From Enterovibrio sp. JCM 19048 (GTDB taxonomy: Bacteria > Pseudomonadota > Gammaproteobacteria > Enterobacterales > Vibrionaceae): DNA of 64,000 bases. A model generated the notes under the pieces. That model made no database searches. It saw only the letters and a program-made list of their open reading frames with translations, and was not told the DNA's origin. The position numbers and the translations under genes are program-made. The stretch lies in contig BAXE01000001.1 in assembly GCA_001310415.1 (NCBI GenBank), positions 434,001-498,000 of the forward strand, in the 5' to 3' direction. This document shows positions 30,296 to 40,903 of the stretch, piece after piece. How positions within the stretch are numbered: the first letter of the stretch is position 1; each line of letters opens with the position of its first letter.

Positions 30296-31582
30296 GCCTG
30301 GCATTAACGCTCTGTCTTGCAACGGTATTTTTACTGGCTGGTATTGGCACGCCAGTGTCGTTTTCCATGATTATTGGTGCCATTGTCTATCTGGCAGTCA
30401 GTGGTCAGGACTTGGCGTTAGCTGGCGAACAGATTATCCAGGGCTTCTATAACAGCTTTATCCTTTTGGCTGTGCCGCTGTTTATTGTGGCGGCCAACAT
30501 CATGAATGCGGGAAGTATTACTGACAGGCTTCTCAAATTCTGTGTTGCCATGGTCGGACATTTTCGCGGCGGGCTTGGGCATGTGAACATCGTTTCCAGC
30601 CTGATTTTTTCCGGCATGTCAGGCTCTGCTGTGGCTGATGCGGCAGGGGTTGGGCGTGTCATCATCAATATGATGACAAAAGATGGCCGGTATCCTCCCA
30701 ACTACGCGGCGGCCATTACTGCGGCCTCGGCGACCATCGGGCCTATCATTCCGCCCTCGATCCCCATGGTGATTTATGCGTTGGTATCAGATACCTCGGT
30801 TGGGTATCTCTTTATGGCCGGGCTTTTACCGGGGCTTTTAATGGGCGCGGTGCTGATGGCGTTTAATGCCTACATGGCGACCAAACTCAATATTCCCAAA
30901 GAGCCAAAAACACCCACCAAAGAGATACCCGGCATTACGCTGCGGCTTTGCCGACCTGATGATGCCGGGCATTTTACTCTTCGGGATTTATGGGGGGATC
31001 ACCACACCGACAGAAGCGGCAGCAGTAGCAGCGGCGTATGCGTTGATCCTTTCGGTAATTTATCGCTCCATCAGTTTTAAACAGCTCTATCACGCATTGA
31101 AAGAAAGTGCGTATTCCTCAGCGTCTGTGGGATTGGTGATTGGTTCGGCGCTTATCTTCAACTACATCATTGCCACAGAGAATGTGCCAACCGCTATCGC
31201 GCAGTGGATAGGGGCGTCAGATTTCTCCCCGCTGGCGTTTTTATTGATGGTGAACCTTATCTATCTGGGCTTGGGTTTTCTGCTGGACGCTACAACGGTC
31301 ATTTTGGTGATTGTCCCGCTGTTTATACCGGCTTGCCGCGAGCTGGGCATCGATCTGGTGCACTTCGGCGTGGTGACCGTGGTAAACCTGATGATTGGCC
31401 TTATCACGCCGCCTTACGGTGTGTTGCTGTTTGTCATTAACGGCACAACCAAAATCCCGCTGGCAGGCATTGTGAAACAGGTCGTCCCGTTCATTTTTGT
31501 GCTGCTTGCCGCGCTGCTTGTGATGATCCTTTCCCCTGATTTGGTACTGGCTATTCCCAGAATGATGGGATACCAAGGCTAG
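30292..31582 (+). CDS. dctM: TRAP transporter large permease, DctM family (one apparent frameshift)
   Basis: Large transport subunit with about 12 helices, some 430 residues. Typical segments: VPLFIVAANIMNAGSITDRL, SGMSGSAVADAAGVG, ASATIGPIIPPSIPMVIYA, GGITTPTEAAAVAAAYAL, and LITPPYGVLLFVINGTTK. The frame breaks near 30945 between KEIPGITL and FADLMMPGILLFG. With dctQ and the separate dctP it forms a complete tripartite carboxylate importer. Confidence 0.9.
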
Positions 31583-31587
31583 TTTTC

Positions 31588-31608
31588 TGCCCGTGCCAGT
31601 CACGGGCA
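31588..31608. repeat. Inverted repeat after dctM
   Basis: TGCCCGTG (31588-31595) and CACGGGCA (31601-31608) form an 8-bp stem with a five-base loop just after the dctM stop. There is no T-run on either side, so it is a weak terminator at best; it could protect the mRNA 3' end. Confidence 0.5.
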
Positions 31609-31713
31609 AAAGCCCACAAATCTCGCTGTCCGTACATTTCTACTTCCCGTAAAAAGTCCGTTTTACCCTTGGTGATAATGACTCAATAGGCTGATTTTAT
31701 TGGCCTGTTTTGC

Positions 31714-31730
31714 CTTATTTGGTGCATATA
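31714..31730 (+). promoter_or_regulatory. Candidate CbbR operator upstream of the aldolase-PRK-FBPase operon
   Basis: CTTAT-N7-ATATA, a T-N11-A element related to the one upstream of cbbL (CTTAT-N7-ATAAG). It lies 124 bases before the aldolase ATG, close to the 114-base spacing seen at cbbL. Two occurrences ahead of the two Calvin operons support a shared CbbR site, but this is inference. Confidence 0.35.
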
Positions 31731-31853
31731 AAAATAACTTATCCAAGCCAGTTTAATTCCTGATTGGTCTTGCTCTTTCTCTCCCGATAACGTGAAAGCC
31801 ATAAAGATTTCGCGGTTTTATGCATTACAACGAAAACGGACAAGGAGAGAGTT

Positions 31854-32917
31854 ATGGCATTAATCAGCCTGAGGCAATTGCTAGACCATGCGGCAGAGCA
31901 CGGTTACGGCGTGCCGGCGTTTAACGTGAATAACATGGAACAGGTTCAGGCCATCATGCGCGCGGCAGCGCACTGTGACAGCCCGGTTATCTTACAAACC
32001 TCAGCCGGTGCGCGTAGCTATGCAGGCGCGCCGTTTCTTCGTCACCTGATCCTCGCGTCTTTGGAAGAGTGGCCTCATATACCGTCTGCGTCCATCAAGA
32101 TCACGGTGCTTCTCCGGCGGTTTGCGTGCAGTCAATCCAACAGGGCTTTTCGTCAGTGATGATGGACGGTTCATTGCTGGAGGATATGAAAACGCCAGCG
32201 AGCTACGAATACAACTGCGACGTGACAGGCCGAGTCGTGAATATGGCTCATGCATGCGGAGTATCCGTTGAGGGGGAGTTGGGTTGCCTGGGCTCACTGG
32301 AAACAGGGGAAGCGGGTGAAGAAGACGGCTCCGGCGCAGAAGGCATATTGAGTCACGAGCAGTTGCTGACAGACCCGGAAGAAGCCGCCTTGTTTGTCCG
32401 TCAGACTGGCGTGGATGCACTCGCCATTGCCATCGGCACCAGCCACGGCGCCTACAAATTTACCCGTCCACCGACAGGCGACATTCTTGCTATTGACCGT
32501 ATAAAAGCCATTCATGAACGCATTCCCGATACCCACCTGGTGATGCACGGCTCGTCTTCTGTGCCGCAGGAATGGTTGAAGATCATCAATGAATACGGCG
32601 GCGACATGGGTGAAACCTATGGCGTGCCGGTAGAAGAGATCGTTGAAGGGATCCGCCACGGTGTGCGCAAGGTGAATATCGACACCGACCTTCGCATGGC
32701 AAGCACAGGAGCCGTGCGCAAATACCTGGCAGAGAACGGTTCGAACTTCGACCCCAGGAAATTCCTCAGTGCCGCGACCAAAGGGATGCAGAACATCTGT
32801 CAGGATCGCTATGAAGCGTTTGGCTGTGTCGGCATGGCTTCCAAAATCACGCCAATTAACCTCGAACAGATGGCATTGCGCTACGCCAGTGGCGAGTTGA
32901 ATCCGTCCGTCCATTAA
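31854..32917 (+). CDS. cbbA: Class II fructose-bisphosphate aldolase, Calvin type (one apparent frameshift)
   Basis: Zinc-dependent aldolase forming fructose- and probably sedoheptulose-bisphosphate, about 354 residues. It starts [20 protein letters not shown] behind GGAGAG. After a frame break near 32078 it continues [14 protein letters not shown] with a zinc-ligand His, then [27 protein letters not shown] and the phosphate loop [17 protein letters not shown]. It leads the cbbA-prk-fbp operon. Confidence 0.92.
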
Positions 32918-32954
32918 CGGCAGGCAGTTCATATCTTTAGCAAGGAGAAGAGTT

Positions 32955-33881
32955 ATGTCTGTAAAACACCCAATTTTGGCCGTAACGGGCTCATCCGGTG
33001 CAGGTACTTCGACCGTAAAAAACGCGATGGAGCAAATCTTCCGACGCAATCAATTCAACGCTGCCGTGGTAGAAGGCGACAGTTACCACATGTATGACCG
33101 CGCAGAGATGCGCGAGCGCTTGAAACGGGCGCAGGAGAAAGGCAAAAACCTTAGCCATTTTGGCCCGGAAGGGAACAATTTTGACGAGCTGGAAAACACC
33201 TTCCGCACCTATGCAGAAACGGGCTCAGCGATGCGCCGCTACTACATTCACAATGAAGAAGAGGCGCGGCTGCACAATCAAAAAGCGGGCGGCTTTACCG
33301 ATTGGCAACCCATTCCCGAAGGTTCAGACCTTCTGTTCTATGAAGGCTTGCATGGCGGTGTGGTAACGGCGAAAAACAATGTTGCCCAGTATGTCGACCT
33401 GTTGATTGGCGTGGTACCCATTGTGAATCTTGAGTGGATTCAAAAAATCCACCGCGATACCAATGTGCGGGGCTATAGTCGTGACGCTGTAACGGATACC
33501 ATATTGCGCCGTATGCATGACTACGTGCATTACATCACGCCGCAGTTTTCCCTTACCGACATCAATTTCCAGCGTGTGCCCATGGTCGATACCTCGAATC
33601 CGTTTATCGCCCGCGACATTCCAACCCTGGATGAAAGCATGGTGGTTATCCGCTTCCGCGACCCGAAAAAAACCGGTGTCGACTTCCAATATTTGTTGAA
33701 CATGGTGGATGGCTCGTTCATGTCACGTCGAAACAACATTGTGGTGCCCGGCGGGAAAATGGGGCTGGCGATGGAACTTGTCATGCAGCCATTGATTGAG
33801 GAGTTGGTATTCAGTGGATCCAACCGGGTGAGTGTTGCCACCACACACGATCGCTTTGCCAAGCGTGAAGTGAGCGTATAA
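32955..33881 (+). CDS. prk: Phosphoribulokinase
   Basis: Makes ribulose-1,5-bisphosphate from ribulose-5-phosphate and ATP; with RubisCO it defines the Calvin cycle. The proteobacterial-type enzyme has 308 residues, a P-loop [26 protein letters not shown], and a lid region with [15 protein letters not shown]. Start ATG 32955 with AAGGAGAAGAG before it. The frame is intact. It lies between the aldolase and fructose-bisphosphatase genes. Confidence 0.95.
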   Translation: MSVKHPILAVTGSSGAGTSTVKNAMEQIFRRNQFNAAVVEGDSYHMYDRAEMRERLKRAQEKGKNLSHFGPEGNNFDELENTFRTYAETGSAMRRYYIHNEEEARLHNQKAGGFTDWQPIPEGSDLLFYEGLHGGVVTAKNNVAQYVDLLIGVVPIVNLEWIQKIHRDTNVRGYSRDAVTDTILRRMHDYVHYITPQFSLTDINFQRVPMVDTSNPFIARDIPTLDESMVVIRFRDPKKTGVDFQYLLNMVDGSFMSRRNNIVVPGGKMGLAMELVMQPLIEELVFSGSNRVSVATTHDRFAKREVSV

Positions 33882-33892
33882 GGAGATTCATT

Positions 33893-34955
33893 ATGATGAG
33901 AAAAGGGACGACATTTACCCGCTTTATTATCGAAGAGCAGCGACGCATTCCCAACACGACCGGTGAGTTCACCTTGCTGCTCAGTGCCATCGTCACCGCC
34001 TGCAAAGAGATTTCCGATGGCGTAAACCGCGGCCAGCTGATCAATGTGCTTGGCAGCGCCGATACAGAAAACGTGCAGGGTGAAACCCAGAAGAAACTCG
34101 ACATTATTTCCAATGAAATCATGCTCAAAGCATTGGAATGGGGTGGACACCTGTCTGGTATGGCGTCTGAGGAAATGGAGGACGTTTATCCGATCCCGGC
34201 ACGCTTTCCAAAAGGGAAATATCTGGTGGTGTTTGACCCACTGGATGGTTCTTCCAACACAGAAATTAACGTTTCTATCGGCACCATTTTTTCCATTCTC
34301 CGCTGTCCTGAGGGCATCACCAATCCGACGGAAGCGGACTTTTTACAACCAGGCACGCGGCAGGTTTGCGCGGGATATGTGCTCTATGGCCCCGCGACAA
34401 ATCTGGTGCTGACCACAGGGCAAGGGGTAAACGGCTTCACGCTGGATCAGGATATCGGCGAGTTTATCCTTACCCATCCCAAGCTGAAAATTCCCACGAC
34501 GGCCAAAGAGTTCGCGATCAATATGTCGAACCAACGCTACTGGGAACCGGCGATTAAACGCTATATCGATGAGTTGATTGCAGGAGATGACGGCCCGCGT
34601 GAGAAAAACTTCAATACCCGCTGGATAGCATCCATGGTGGCGGAAGTGCACCGGATCCTGATGCGTGGCGGTATCTTTCTCTATCCGAAAGATGGGCGGG
34701 AGAATGTGCACAAAGCGTTTGCGCCTGCTTTATGAAGCCAATCCCATGAGCTTTATCATCGAGCAGGCCGGAGGTGCAGCGTCTACAGGACGAGGACGTA
34801 TCCTCTCTGTCGTACCGGACAGTTTGCACCAGCGTATCCCTGTGATCATCGGTGCGAAAGAAGAAGTCGAGCGGGTTGAGCAATATCACCGCGAAATGGA
34901 TGCAACATTGGGTGAGCAAGCCGTGCCTCACCGGCAAATGGAACCCACTACTTAA
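33893..34955 (+). CDS. fbp: Class I fructose-1,6-bisphosphatase (one apparent frameshift)
   Basis: Dephosphorylates fructose-1,6-bisphosphate, about 354 residues. Motifs: [14 protein letters not shown], the metal-binding [18 protein letters not shown], and [17 protein letters not shown]. The frame breaks near 34718 (two bases missing), after which [19 protein letters not shown] and [20 protein letters not shown] complete the enzyme. It follows prk by 11 bases behind AAGGAG, and a terminator follows directly. Confidence 0.92.
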
Positions 34956-34992
34956 GCCCACACCTTGCCCACTTAATGTGGGCTTTTTTATC
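34955..34992 (+). terminator. Terminator after fbp
   Basis: AGCCCACA (34955-34962) pairs with TGTGGGCT (34978-34985), followed by TTTTTT. It closes the aldolase-prk-fbp operon and isolates it from the sigma54 promoter downstream. Confidence 0.85.
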
Positions 34993-35114
34993 ACTGGAAG
35001 TTCCCTTACCACTTCATCCCAAAACTGGATAGTCACTGACAGGAAAACGCGAAGCCTTTGCCTTGCTCTGATTCTAATTTATTGAAATTTATCGAATTAA
35101 CATTGCATCAACAA

Positions 35115-35131
35115 TTGGCATTGTGTTTGCA
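35115..35131 (+). promoter_or_regulatory. Sigma54 (-24/-12) promoter upstream of the phosphatase/hox unit
   Basis: TTGGCATTGTGTTTGCA has the GG and GC dinucleotides exactly 12 bases apart and differs from TGGCAC-N5-TTGCW at one position. The predicted start is about 35142, at the GGAGG of the next gene, which gives a very short leader. A GAFTGA-type sigma54 activator is encoded at 43483-44940. Hydrogenase operons controlled by HoxA/HupR use such promoters. Confidence 0.75.
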
Positions 35132-35154
35132 CTTACTAATTGGAGGAAACAGCG

Positions 35155-36078
35155 ATGAAAGGAAAGTCATCCAATATGGTTTCAAAGTTGCAGTTGTTTA
35201 CGTTGCTGAATATGTCTGAACAAGCCGTGAGGGAGTGCTTGAGTGGCATCGTGCGTGAAGCCGCCCAACAGGCAGTCGTTCCCAGTTTTAAGCATTTGAA
35301 CGGTGATATTGATGTTTCCTTCAAAAGCAACAACGACATAGTGACTGAAGCGGATGTCGATATGCAGCAACGTATCAACGACGCCCTGAACGAAATCTGG
35401 CCCGATATTCCCGTGTTGGGTGAAGAGCAGGCAGCTGCAGTCCAACAAGCCATTTTGCAGACCGGGAGCGGCGCATTCTGGGTGTTGGATCCAATTGATG
35501 GCACCAGCAATTTCGCGTTTGGCATTCCTTATTTTTGTACATCGCTATCACTGGTTTACGAGCACCAGGTGCAGTTGGGGCTGGTTTACGACCCCATCCG
35601 AGACGAGTGCTTTTTTGCCACCCGACAAGGCGGCGCCAGCCTCAATGGCGAGATCCTGGACAGCACTGCGCTCAATGTTCCAGCCAAGCTGGAAAACGTC
35701 ATGGCCTTGGTGGATTTCAAACGGCTTTCACCGGTTTTGGCGACCGCACTGGCTTCCACGCCACCTTACCGTTCACAGCGCAGTTTTGGTGCCAGTGCTC
35801 TGGATTGGTGTTGGATTGCAGCTAATCGCTGTCAGTTGTACCTGCATGGCGGGCAGAAGCTGTGGGATTACTCAGCGGGGTGGCTGATCCTGAAAGAAGC
35901 GGGTGGCGAATCCTCTTCGTTTGATGGCACACCGGTTTTCAAGCCCGCCCTGGCATCACGCAACGTACTTGCCGCTTCACACCCTGTGCTGTTCAAACAA
36001 TGGCAGCAATGGTTATCGCCATTCGTCACTTCAAAAACCGGACAAAACAGCGGGGTACGTATCTTTGACCCTGGATAA
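35155..36078 (+). CDS. Inositol-monophosphatase-family phosphatase
   Basis: Mg2+-dependent sugar- or nucleotide-phosphate phosphatase of the IMPase/SuhB/CysQ superfamily, about 307 residues. Metal-site motifs are intact: VTEADVDMQQRI, PVLGEEQAA, WVLDPIDGTSNFAFGIPYF and LWDYSAGWLILKEAGG. Start at 35155 behind GGAGG; ATG 35212 (MSEQAVREC) is an alternative given the predicted transcript start. It is the first gene behind a sigma54 promoter and precedes hoxF by 187 bases, which links it to H2 metabolism. The substrate is unknown; some family members act on bisphosphates of Calvin intermediates or PAP. Confidence 0.85.
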   Translation: MKGKSSNMVSKLQLFTLLNMSEQAVRECLSGIVREAAQQAVVPSFKHLNGDIDVSFKSNNDIVTEADVDMQQRINDALNEIWPDIPVLGEEQAAAVQQAILQTGSGAFWVLDPIDGTSNFAFGIPYFCTSLSLVYEHQVQLGLVYDPIRDECFFATRQGGASLNGEILDSTALNVPAKLENVMALVDFKRLSPVLATALASTPPYRSQRSFGASALDWCWIAANRCQLYLHGGQKLWDYSAGWLILKEAGGESSSFDGTPVFKPALASRNVLAASHPVLFKQWQQWLSPFVTSKTGQNSGVRIFDPG

Positions 36079-36091
36079 TGACCCTGGATAA
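36066..36091. repeat. Tandem 13-bp duplication
   Basis: TGACCCTGGATAA occurs twice in a row, at 36066-36078 and 36079-36091. The first copy contains the stop codon of the phosphatase gene. It is probably a recent slippage duplication or an assembly artefact. Confidence 0.8.
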
Positions 36092-36265
36092 AGCCGACAA
36101 ATATTCAGGCGCTTGTCACCGCTAAGCGCCCAATAACAATAAGTCACTGACACTTTGGCCCAACTTACATCGCAAGAGGGTAAGCACCGTTTTGCCCAAA
36201 TTTCGCTGGCTCTGTCGTTGTAAGCAATACCGCAGCGGACAGGAAGTAGCACAAAGGAGTAAGCA

Positions 36266-38099
36266 ATGAGCAAAAACGTAGAAGCGATATTAACGCGCTA
36301 TCAACACCGCCGTGAGCGGTTGATTGATATGCTGCTCGCGATACAGGATGCTGATGGATATATCTCTGATTCCTCAGTTCATGTATTGGCAAACGGGCTG
36401 AATCTGTCGCCGTTGGACGTGAGAGAAACACTTTCTTTTTATCACTTCCTTCACGATGAACCTGCCGGAGAGCACAAAATCTATCTGGCCGATACCGTCA
36501 TAGCGCGAATGAACGGCTATGAAGGGGTCAGGGAAGCGCTGGAAAAGGCCACCGGATGTGAGTTTGGTTCGGTGTCCGCCAACGGCCGCTTTGGGCTCTA
36601 TGACACTCACTGTATCGGCTTGTCTGATCAGGAACCCGCGATGTTGGTGGACGGCATCCCGTTTACGCACCTTACGCCGGACAAAGCCCGCACCCTGATT
36701 GCCGCCCTGAATGCCGGGGTATCGCCTGCGTCGCTGGCAAACCCCAAAGGTTTGGCTGCGGATAGCCTTGCGTATATTGAGGAACTCGTTGAATCCAATA
36801 TACGCCAGTCTGGCCCTGTGTTTTTCTCTGATGCGATTGATGTGGACACCGTCATCCGTGACGTTGTCACTCAATTGCCTGCTGAAATCATTGATGCAAC
36901 CAGCACATCCAAACTGCGTGGCCGCGGTGGTGCGGGTTTTTCTGCCGGATTGAAATGGCGTTTGTGTTATGACGCAGTCGGCAGTGAAAAATACGTCATC
37001 TGTAATGCCGATGAAGGGGAGCCAGGCACCTTTAAAGACAGGGTGATCCTGACTCATGCACCAGAGCAGGTCTTTGCCGGTATGATCATTGGCGCTACGC
37101 CACCGGCGCAAAAGAAGGGATCATTTACCTTCGTTACGAATACCGCTTTTTGGTTGAGTACCTCGAAAAACACTGCAGTCACTGCGCGAACGCAATCTGC
37201 TGGGTAAAGCGATTGGCGGGAACACTGGCTTTGACTTCGATATCCGCATTCAGCTGGGCGCGGGAGCCTACATTTGTGGGGATGAATCAGCACTGATTGA
37301 GTCCTGCGAAGGCAAGCGCGGCACGCCGCGTGTCAAGCCGCCGTTCCCTGTTCATCAGGGGTATCTGGGTTGCCCAACGGCAGTCAATAACGTCGAAACC
37401 CTGGCAAACGTCACCCGCATCTTTGAAAAAGGTGCGCGCTGGTATGAAGCTATGGGCACCTCTGAATCGGCCGGTACGCGCTTAATCAGTGTGTCTGGTG
37501 ACGTAGAGAAAGCCGGTATCTACGAAATTGAGTGGGGTATTTCCCTTAAGGATGTACTGGAAACCGTCGGCGCACGAAATCCAAGGGTCGTGCAGGTCAG
37601 TGGTCCATCTGGTGAGTGCGTCTCTGCCGCCAAAGACGGTAACCGTGTCTTCTCATACAAAGACCTCTCCTGTAACGGTTCGTTGATGGTGTTCAGTTAT
37701 GAGCGAAACCTGCTGGATATCATCAGGCAGTTTATCCATTTCTTTATGGAAGAATCCTGCGGGATTTGTGTGCCATGCCGCGCCGGTAATGTGGAGCTTC
37801 ACAACAAGATCTCCCTGATCATCGAAGGGCGTGCGGTTGAGCAGGATCTCGATGAAATCATCGCCTGGAGCAAGATCATCCGTGGTGCAAGCCGATGTGG
37901 CTTGGGCACTACGTCCCCCAAACCTATCCTGACGTCGCTCAGTGCGTTCCCCGAGGAATACCACAAAAAGCTAATCACCCAGAGCGGGCCATTGCTGGCG
38001 TCGTTTGATCTCAACGAGGCGCTGGAAGGTTATGCAATAGCCACCGAAGCCCTGATGGATGATACAGGGGCAGACCAAGCAACGGAGGTGTCGAAATGA
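36266..38099 (+). CDS. hoxF: NAD-reducing hydrogenase, diaphorase subunit HoxF (two apparent frameshifts)
   Basis: Flavoprotein subunit that reduces NAD+ with electrons from H2, about 611 residues, close to Ralstonia HoxF. It has an N-terminal NuoE-like part (DGYISDSSVHVLANGLNLSP), then the NuoF-like core with KLRGRGGAGFSAGLKW (FMN/NAD site), ICNADEGEPGTFKDR, GAGAYICGDESALIES, and the C-terminal 4Fe-4S motif ESCGICVPCRAG. Frame breaks lie near 37112 and 37163 (one A missing in GAAAAAACAC). Start behind AAAGGAG. Its stop overlaps the hoxU start. Confidence 0.94.
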
Positions 38100-38797
38100 G
38101 CATCAAATTAACCATCGACGGCAAGGAAGTGACCGCAGACGAAAACCAGATGCTGGTGGATGTCGCACTCGATAACGGTGTGTATATCCCAACGCTCTGC
38201 TACCAGCGCGGGAAGCCGTGCCTGGCACCTGCCGGGTTTGTACCTGCAAAGTCAATGGCAGCAATGTGGCGTCCTGCACCATGCCGGTTTCAGAAGGCAT
38301 GGTGGTGGAAGTGAACGAGCCGGAAACCACAGACATCCGCAAGGCATTGATAGAAATGCTGTTTGTCGAAGGTAAGCACAATTGCCCAAGCTGCGAAAAG
38401 AGCGGTCGATGTGACTTACAGGCGGTGGGTTATGAAACCGGCATGATGGTTTCGCGTTTTCCTTACCGTTTCCCGGTTACCGAGAACGACTTCCGATCAG
38501 AAAAGATCTGGTTGGAGCGTGATCGCTGCATTTTTGCCAGCGTTGCGTGGAGTTCGTGAAAGATCGCGAGTCCGGCAGGAAGATCTTCAACATCAGCGGC
38601 CGTGGAGCAAACGCCCGTATCGAAATCGATGTCGCGTTGGCTGACAAAATGAGTGACCAGCAGGTGACTGAAGCCATGGAACTGTGTCCTGTCGCTGCAT
38701 CCTGAAAAAAGCCGTAGGCTTTGATGCGCCAATCGGTAAACGCAAGTTTGATATTGAATCTGTGCGCGAGCGTGCGATTGGGAGGGAAAGCAAATGA
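38096..38797 (+). CDS. hoxU: NAD-reducing hydrogenase, diaphorase subunit HoxU (three apparent frameshifts)
   Basis: Iron-sulfur electron relay between HoxF and HoxYH, about 234 residues, related to the N-terminus of NuoG. The [2Fe-2S] ligands are in PTLCYQRGKPC then GTCRVCTCKV; the next cluster motif is HNCPSCEKSGRCDLQ; then RCIFCQRCVEF and ELCPVGCILKK. Breaks near 38228 (one G), 38532 (one T in a T-run) and 38698 (one G) restore the family sequence. Start and stop overlap hoxF and hoxY as ATGA. Confidence 0.93.
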
Positions 38798-39425
38798 GTA
38801 ACCATTCTCACAACAGTAACGTGATTTTTCCCACGACTTACCACGCACGCCACTGGATGAAGAAACCCAAGCGCTGCGCGATGGCAAGATAAAAGTCGCC
38901 ATGATTGGCCTTTGTGGCTGCTGGGGCTGCACCTTGTCTTTTCTGGATATGGACAGCCGCCTGGTGGACTTGCTGGGTAAAGTCACCATCACACGTTCTT
39001 CGATTACCGACATCAAACGTATCCCGGAGCGCTGCACCATCGGATTTGTCGAGGGGGGCATTGCCAACGAGGAGAACATCGAAACCCTCGAACACTTCCG
39101 GGAGAACTGCGACATCCTGATTTCTGTCGGTGCCTGTGCAGTATGGGGCGGCGTTCCGGCCATGCGCAATCAGGTATCGCTGACTGAATGTCTGGATGAA
39201 GCCTATATCTCATCAACAACCCGTCCGCCTGGCACAGAAAACGTGATTCCCCATATTGATGTTCCGCGCATCACCACCAAGGTCTATCCCGCCCATGAAG
39301 TGGTGAAAATGGATTATTTCATCCCGGGTTGCCCACCGGATGGCGATGCCATCTTCAAGGTGCTCGATGATCTGGTGAATGGCAGGGAAGTGGATTTGCC
39401 GACGTCTGTTAACCGTTACGACTGA
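38794..39425 (+). CDS. hoxY: NAD-reducing hydrogenase small subunit HoxY (one apparent frameshift)
   Basis: Small subunit of the cytoplasmic NiFe hydrogenase, about 210 residues. The proximal 4Fe-4S ligands are in IGLCGCWGCTLSFLDMD, SVGACAVWGGVPAMRN and FIPGCPPDGDAIFKVLDD. The frame breaks near 38835 in the N-terminal part (LPRTPLDEETQALRDGKI). There is no Tat signal, as expected for a soluble group 3d enzyme. hoxH follows 13 bases later. Confidence 0.92.
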
Positions 39426-39438
39426 AGGGAGAAGGATT

Positions 39439-40903
39439 ATGAGTAAAACACTCGTCATTGATCCGGTAACGCGGATTGAAGGGCACGGAAAAGTCACCCT
39501 CCAGTTGGATGACAACAACAAGGTGGTGGATGCACGGCTCCAGGTGGTCGAATTCCGTGGTTTTGAACGCTTCATTCAAGGGCACCCATATTGGGAAGCG
39601 CCGATGTTGCTGCAACGCATTTGTGGTATCTGCTTTGTTAGTCATCACCTTTGTGGCGCGAAAGCGCTGGATGACATGGTTGGTGTCGGCCTGAAAGACG
39701 GCATTAAGATGCTGCCGACGCCAGAAAAAATGCGTCGTTTAGGCCATTACGCCCAACAGTTACAGTCTCATGTAACGGCCTATTTCTACCTGATTGCGCC
39801 GGAAATGGTGTTCGGTATTGAATCCGCGCCGGAAAAACGCAACGTGCTCGGTCTGGCGGAAGCAATCCGGAACTGGTGAAACGGGTGATTGAGCTTCGCC
39901 GATGGGGTCAGGAGCTGATTGTGGCTGTGCTGGGTAAGCGCATGCACGGTATCAGCTCGATCCCGGGTGGGGTGAACAACAACCTCAGCATTGAAGTGCG
40001 GGATAAGTTCCTCAAAGGCACCGACGATCTGCTTTCTATCGACGAGGTGATTGATTACGCGCAGGACGCCCTCAACCTGTTTTACAGCTACCACGAAGCG
40101 CACCGCGAAGAAATTGACAATTTCGGCATCACCAAGGCGCTGGATATGTGTCTGGTCGATGAAAACGGCGACGTGGATTACTACCACGGCGACATGAAAG
40201 TGATCGACGAAAACAAAAACGTGGTGCTGGAAACCAACTATCACGACTACCTCGACCATTTCTCCGAGGCGACAGAAGCCTGGAGTTACATGAAATTCCC
40301 GTATCTGAAAGCATGGGTCGGGAAGCAGGCTCTGTCCGGGTTGGACCGCTGGCGCGCCTCAATGTAACCCGCCGCTATAACACGCCGTTGGCGCAGGAAG
40401 CACTGGAACGTTTCCATGACTACACCAAAGGCAAAGCCAACAATATGACCCTGCATACCAACTGGGCGCGGGCAATCGAAATCCTGCATTCTGCAGAGCT
40501 GATCAAAGATTTGCTCAATGACCCGGACTTACAAGGGGAAAATTTACTGCTGAATACCACGCCGGAGTTGTGGACAGGTGAAGGCGTCGGCGTTGTAGAA
40601 GCGCCCCGTGGAACCTTGCTTCACCACTACCGCGCAGATCAGGCAGGGAATATGACCTTTGCCAACCTGATTGTTTCCACCACCCAGAACAACACGGCCA
40701 TGAACCGCACTGTACAGGCGGTGGCGCAGGAGTGGATTTCAGGCAAAGCAGAGATCACCGAAGGCATGATGAATGCCATAGAAGTCGGGATTCGTGCTTA
40801 TGACCCATGCCTGAGTTGTGCCACCCACGCCATGGGACAGATGCCACTTCAGATCACCATGCTGGACGCGAAAGGAAGGTTGATTGATGAAAAATTCCGA
40901 TAA
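39439..40903 (+). CDS. hoxH: NAD-reducing hydrogenase large subunit HoxH (two apparent frameshifts)
   Basis: Catalytic NiFe subunit, 488 residues after repair, the length of Ralstonia HoxH. NiFe ligands are RICGIC near the N-terminus and DPCLSCATH near the C-terminus; a 24-residue tail after that His is the extension removed by HoxW. Breaks near 39867 and 40313 each lack one C and restore LAEANPELVKR and YLKAMGREAGSVRVGPLARLN. The end overlaps the hoxW start. Confidence 0.94.

Noticed and set aside
36206-36222. Possible sigma54 promoter just upstream of hoxF (CTGGC...TTGTA)
   Set aside because: Spacing fits, but the almost invariant GC of the -12 element is GT. The site at 35115 is much better.
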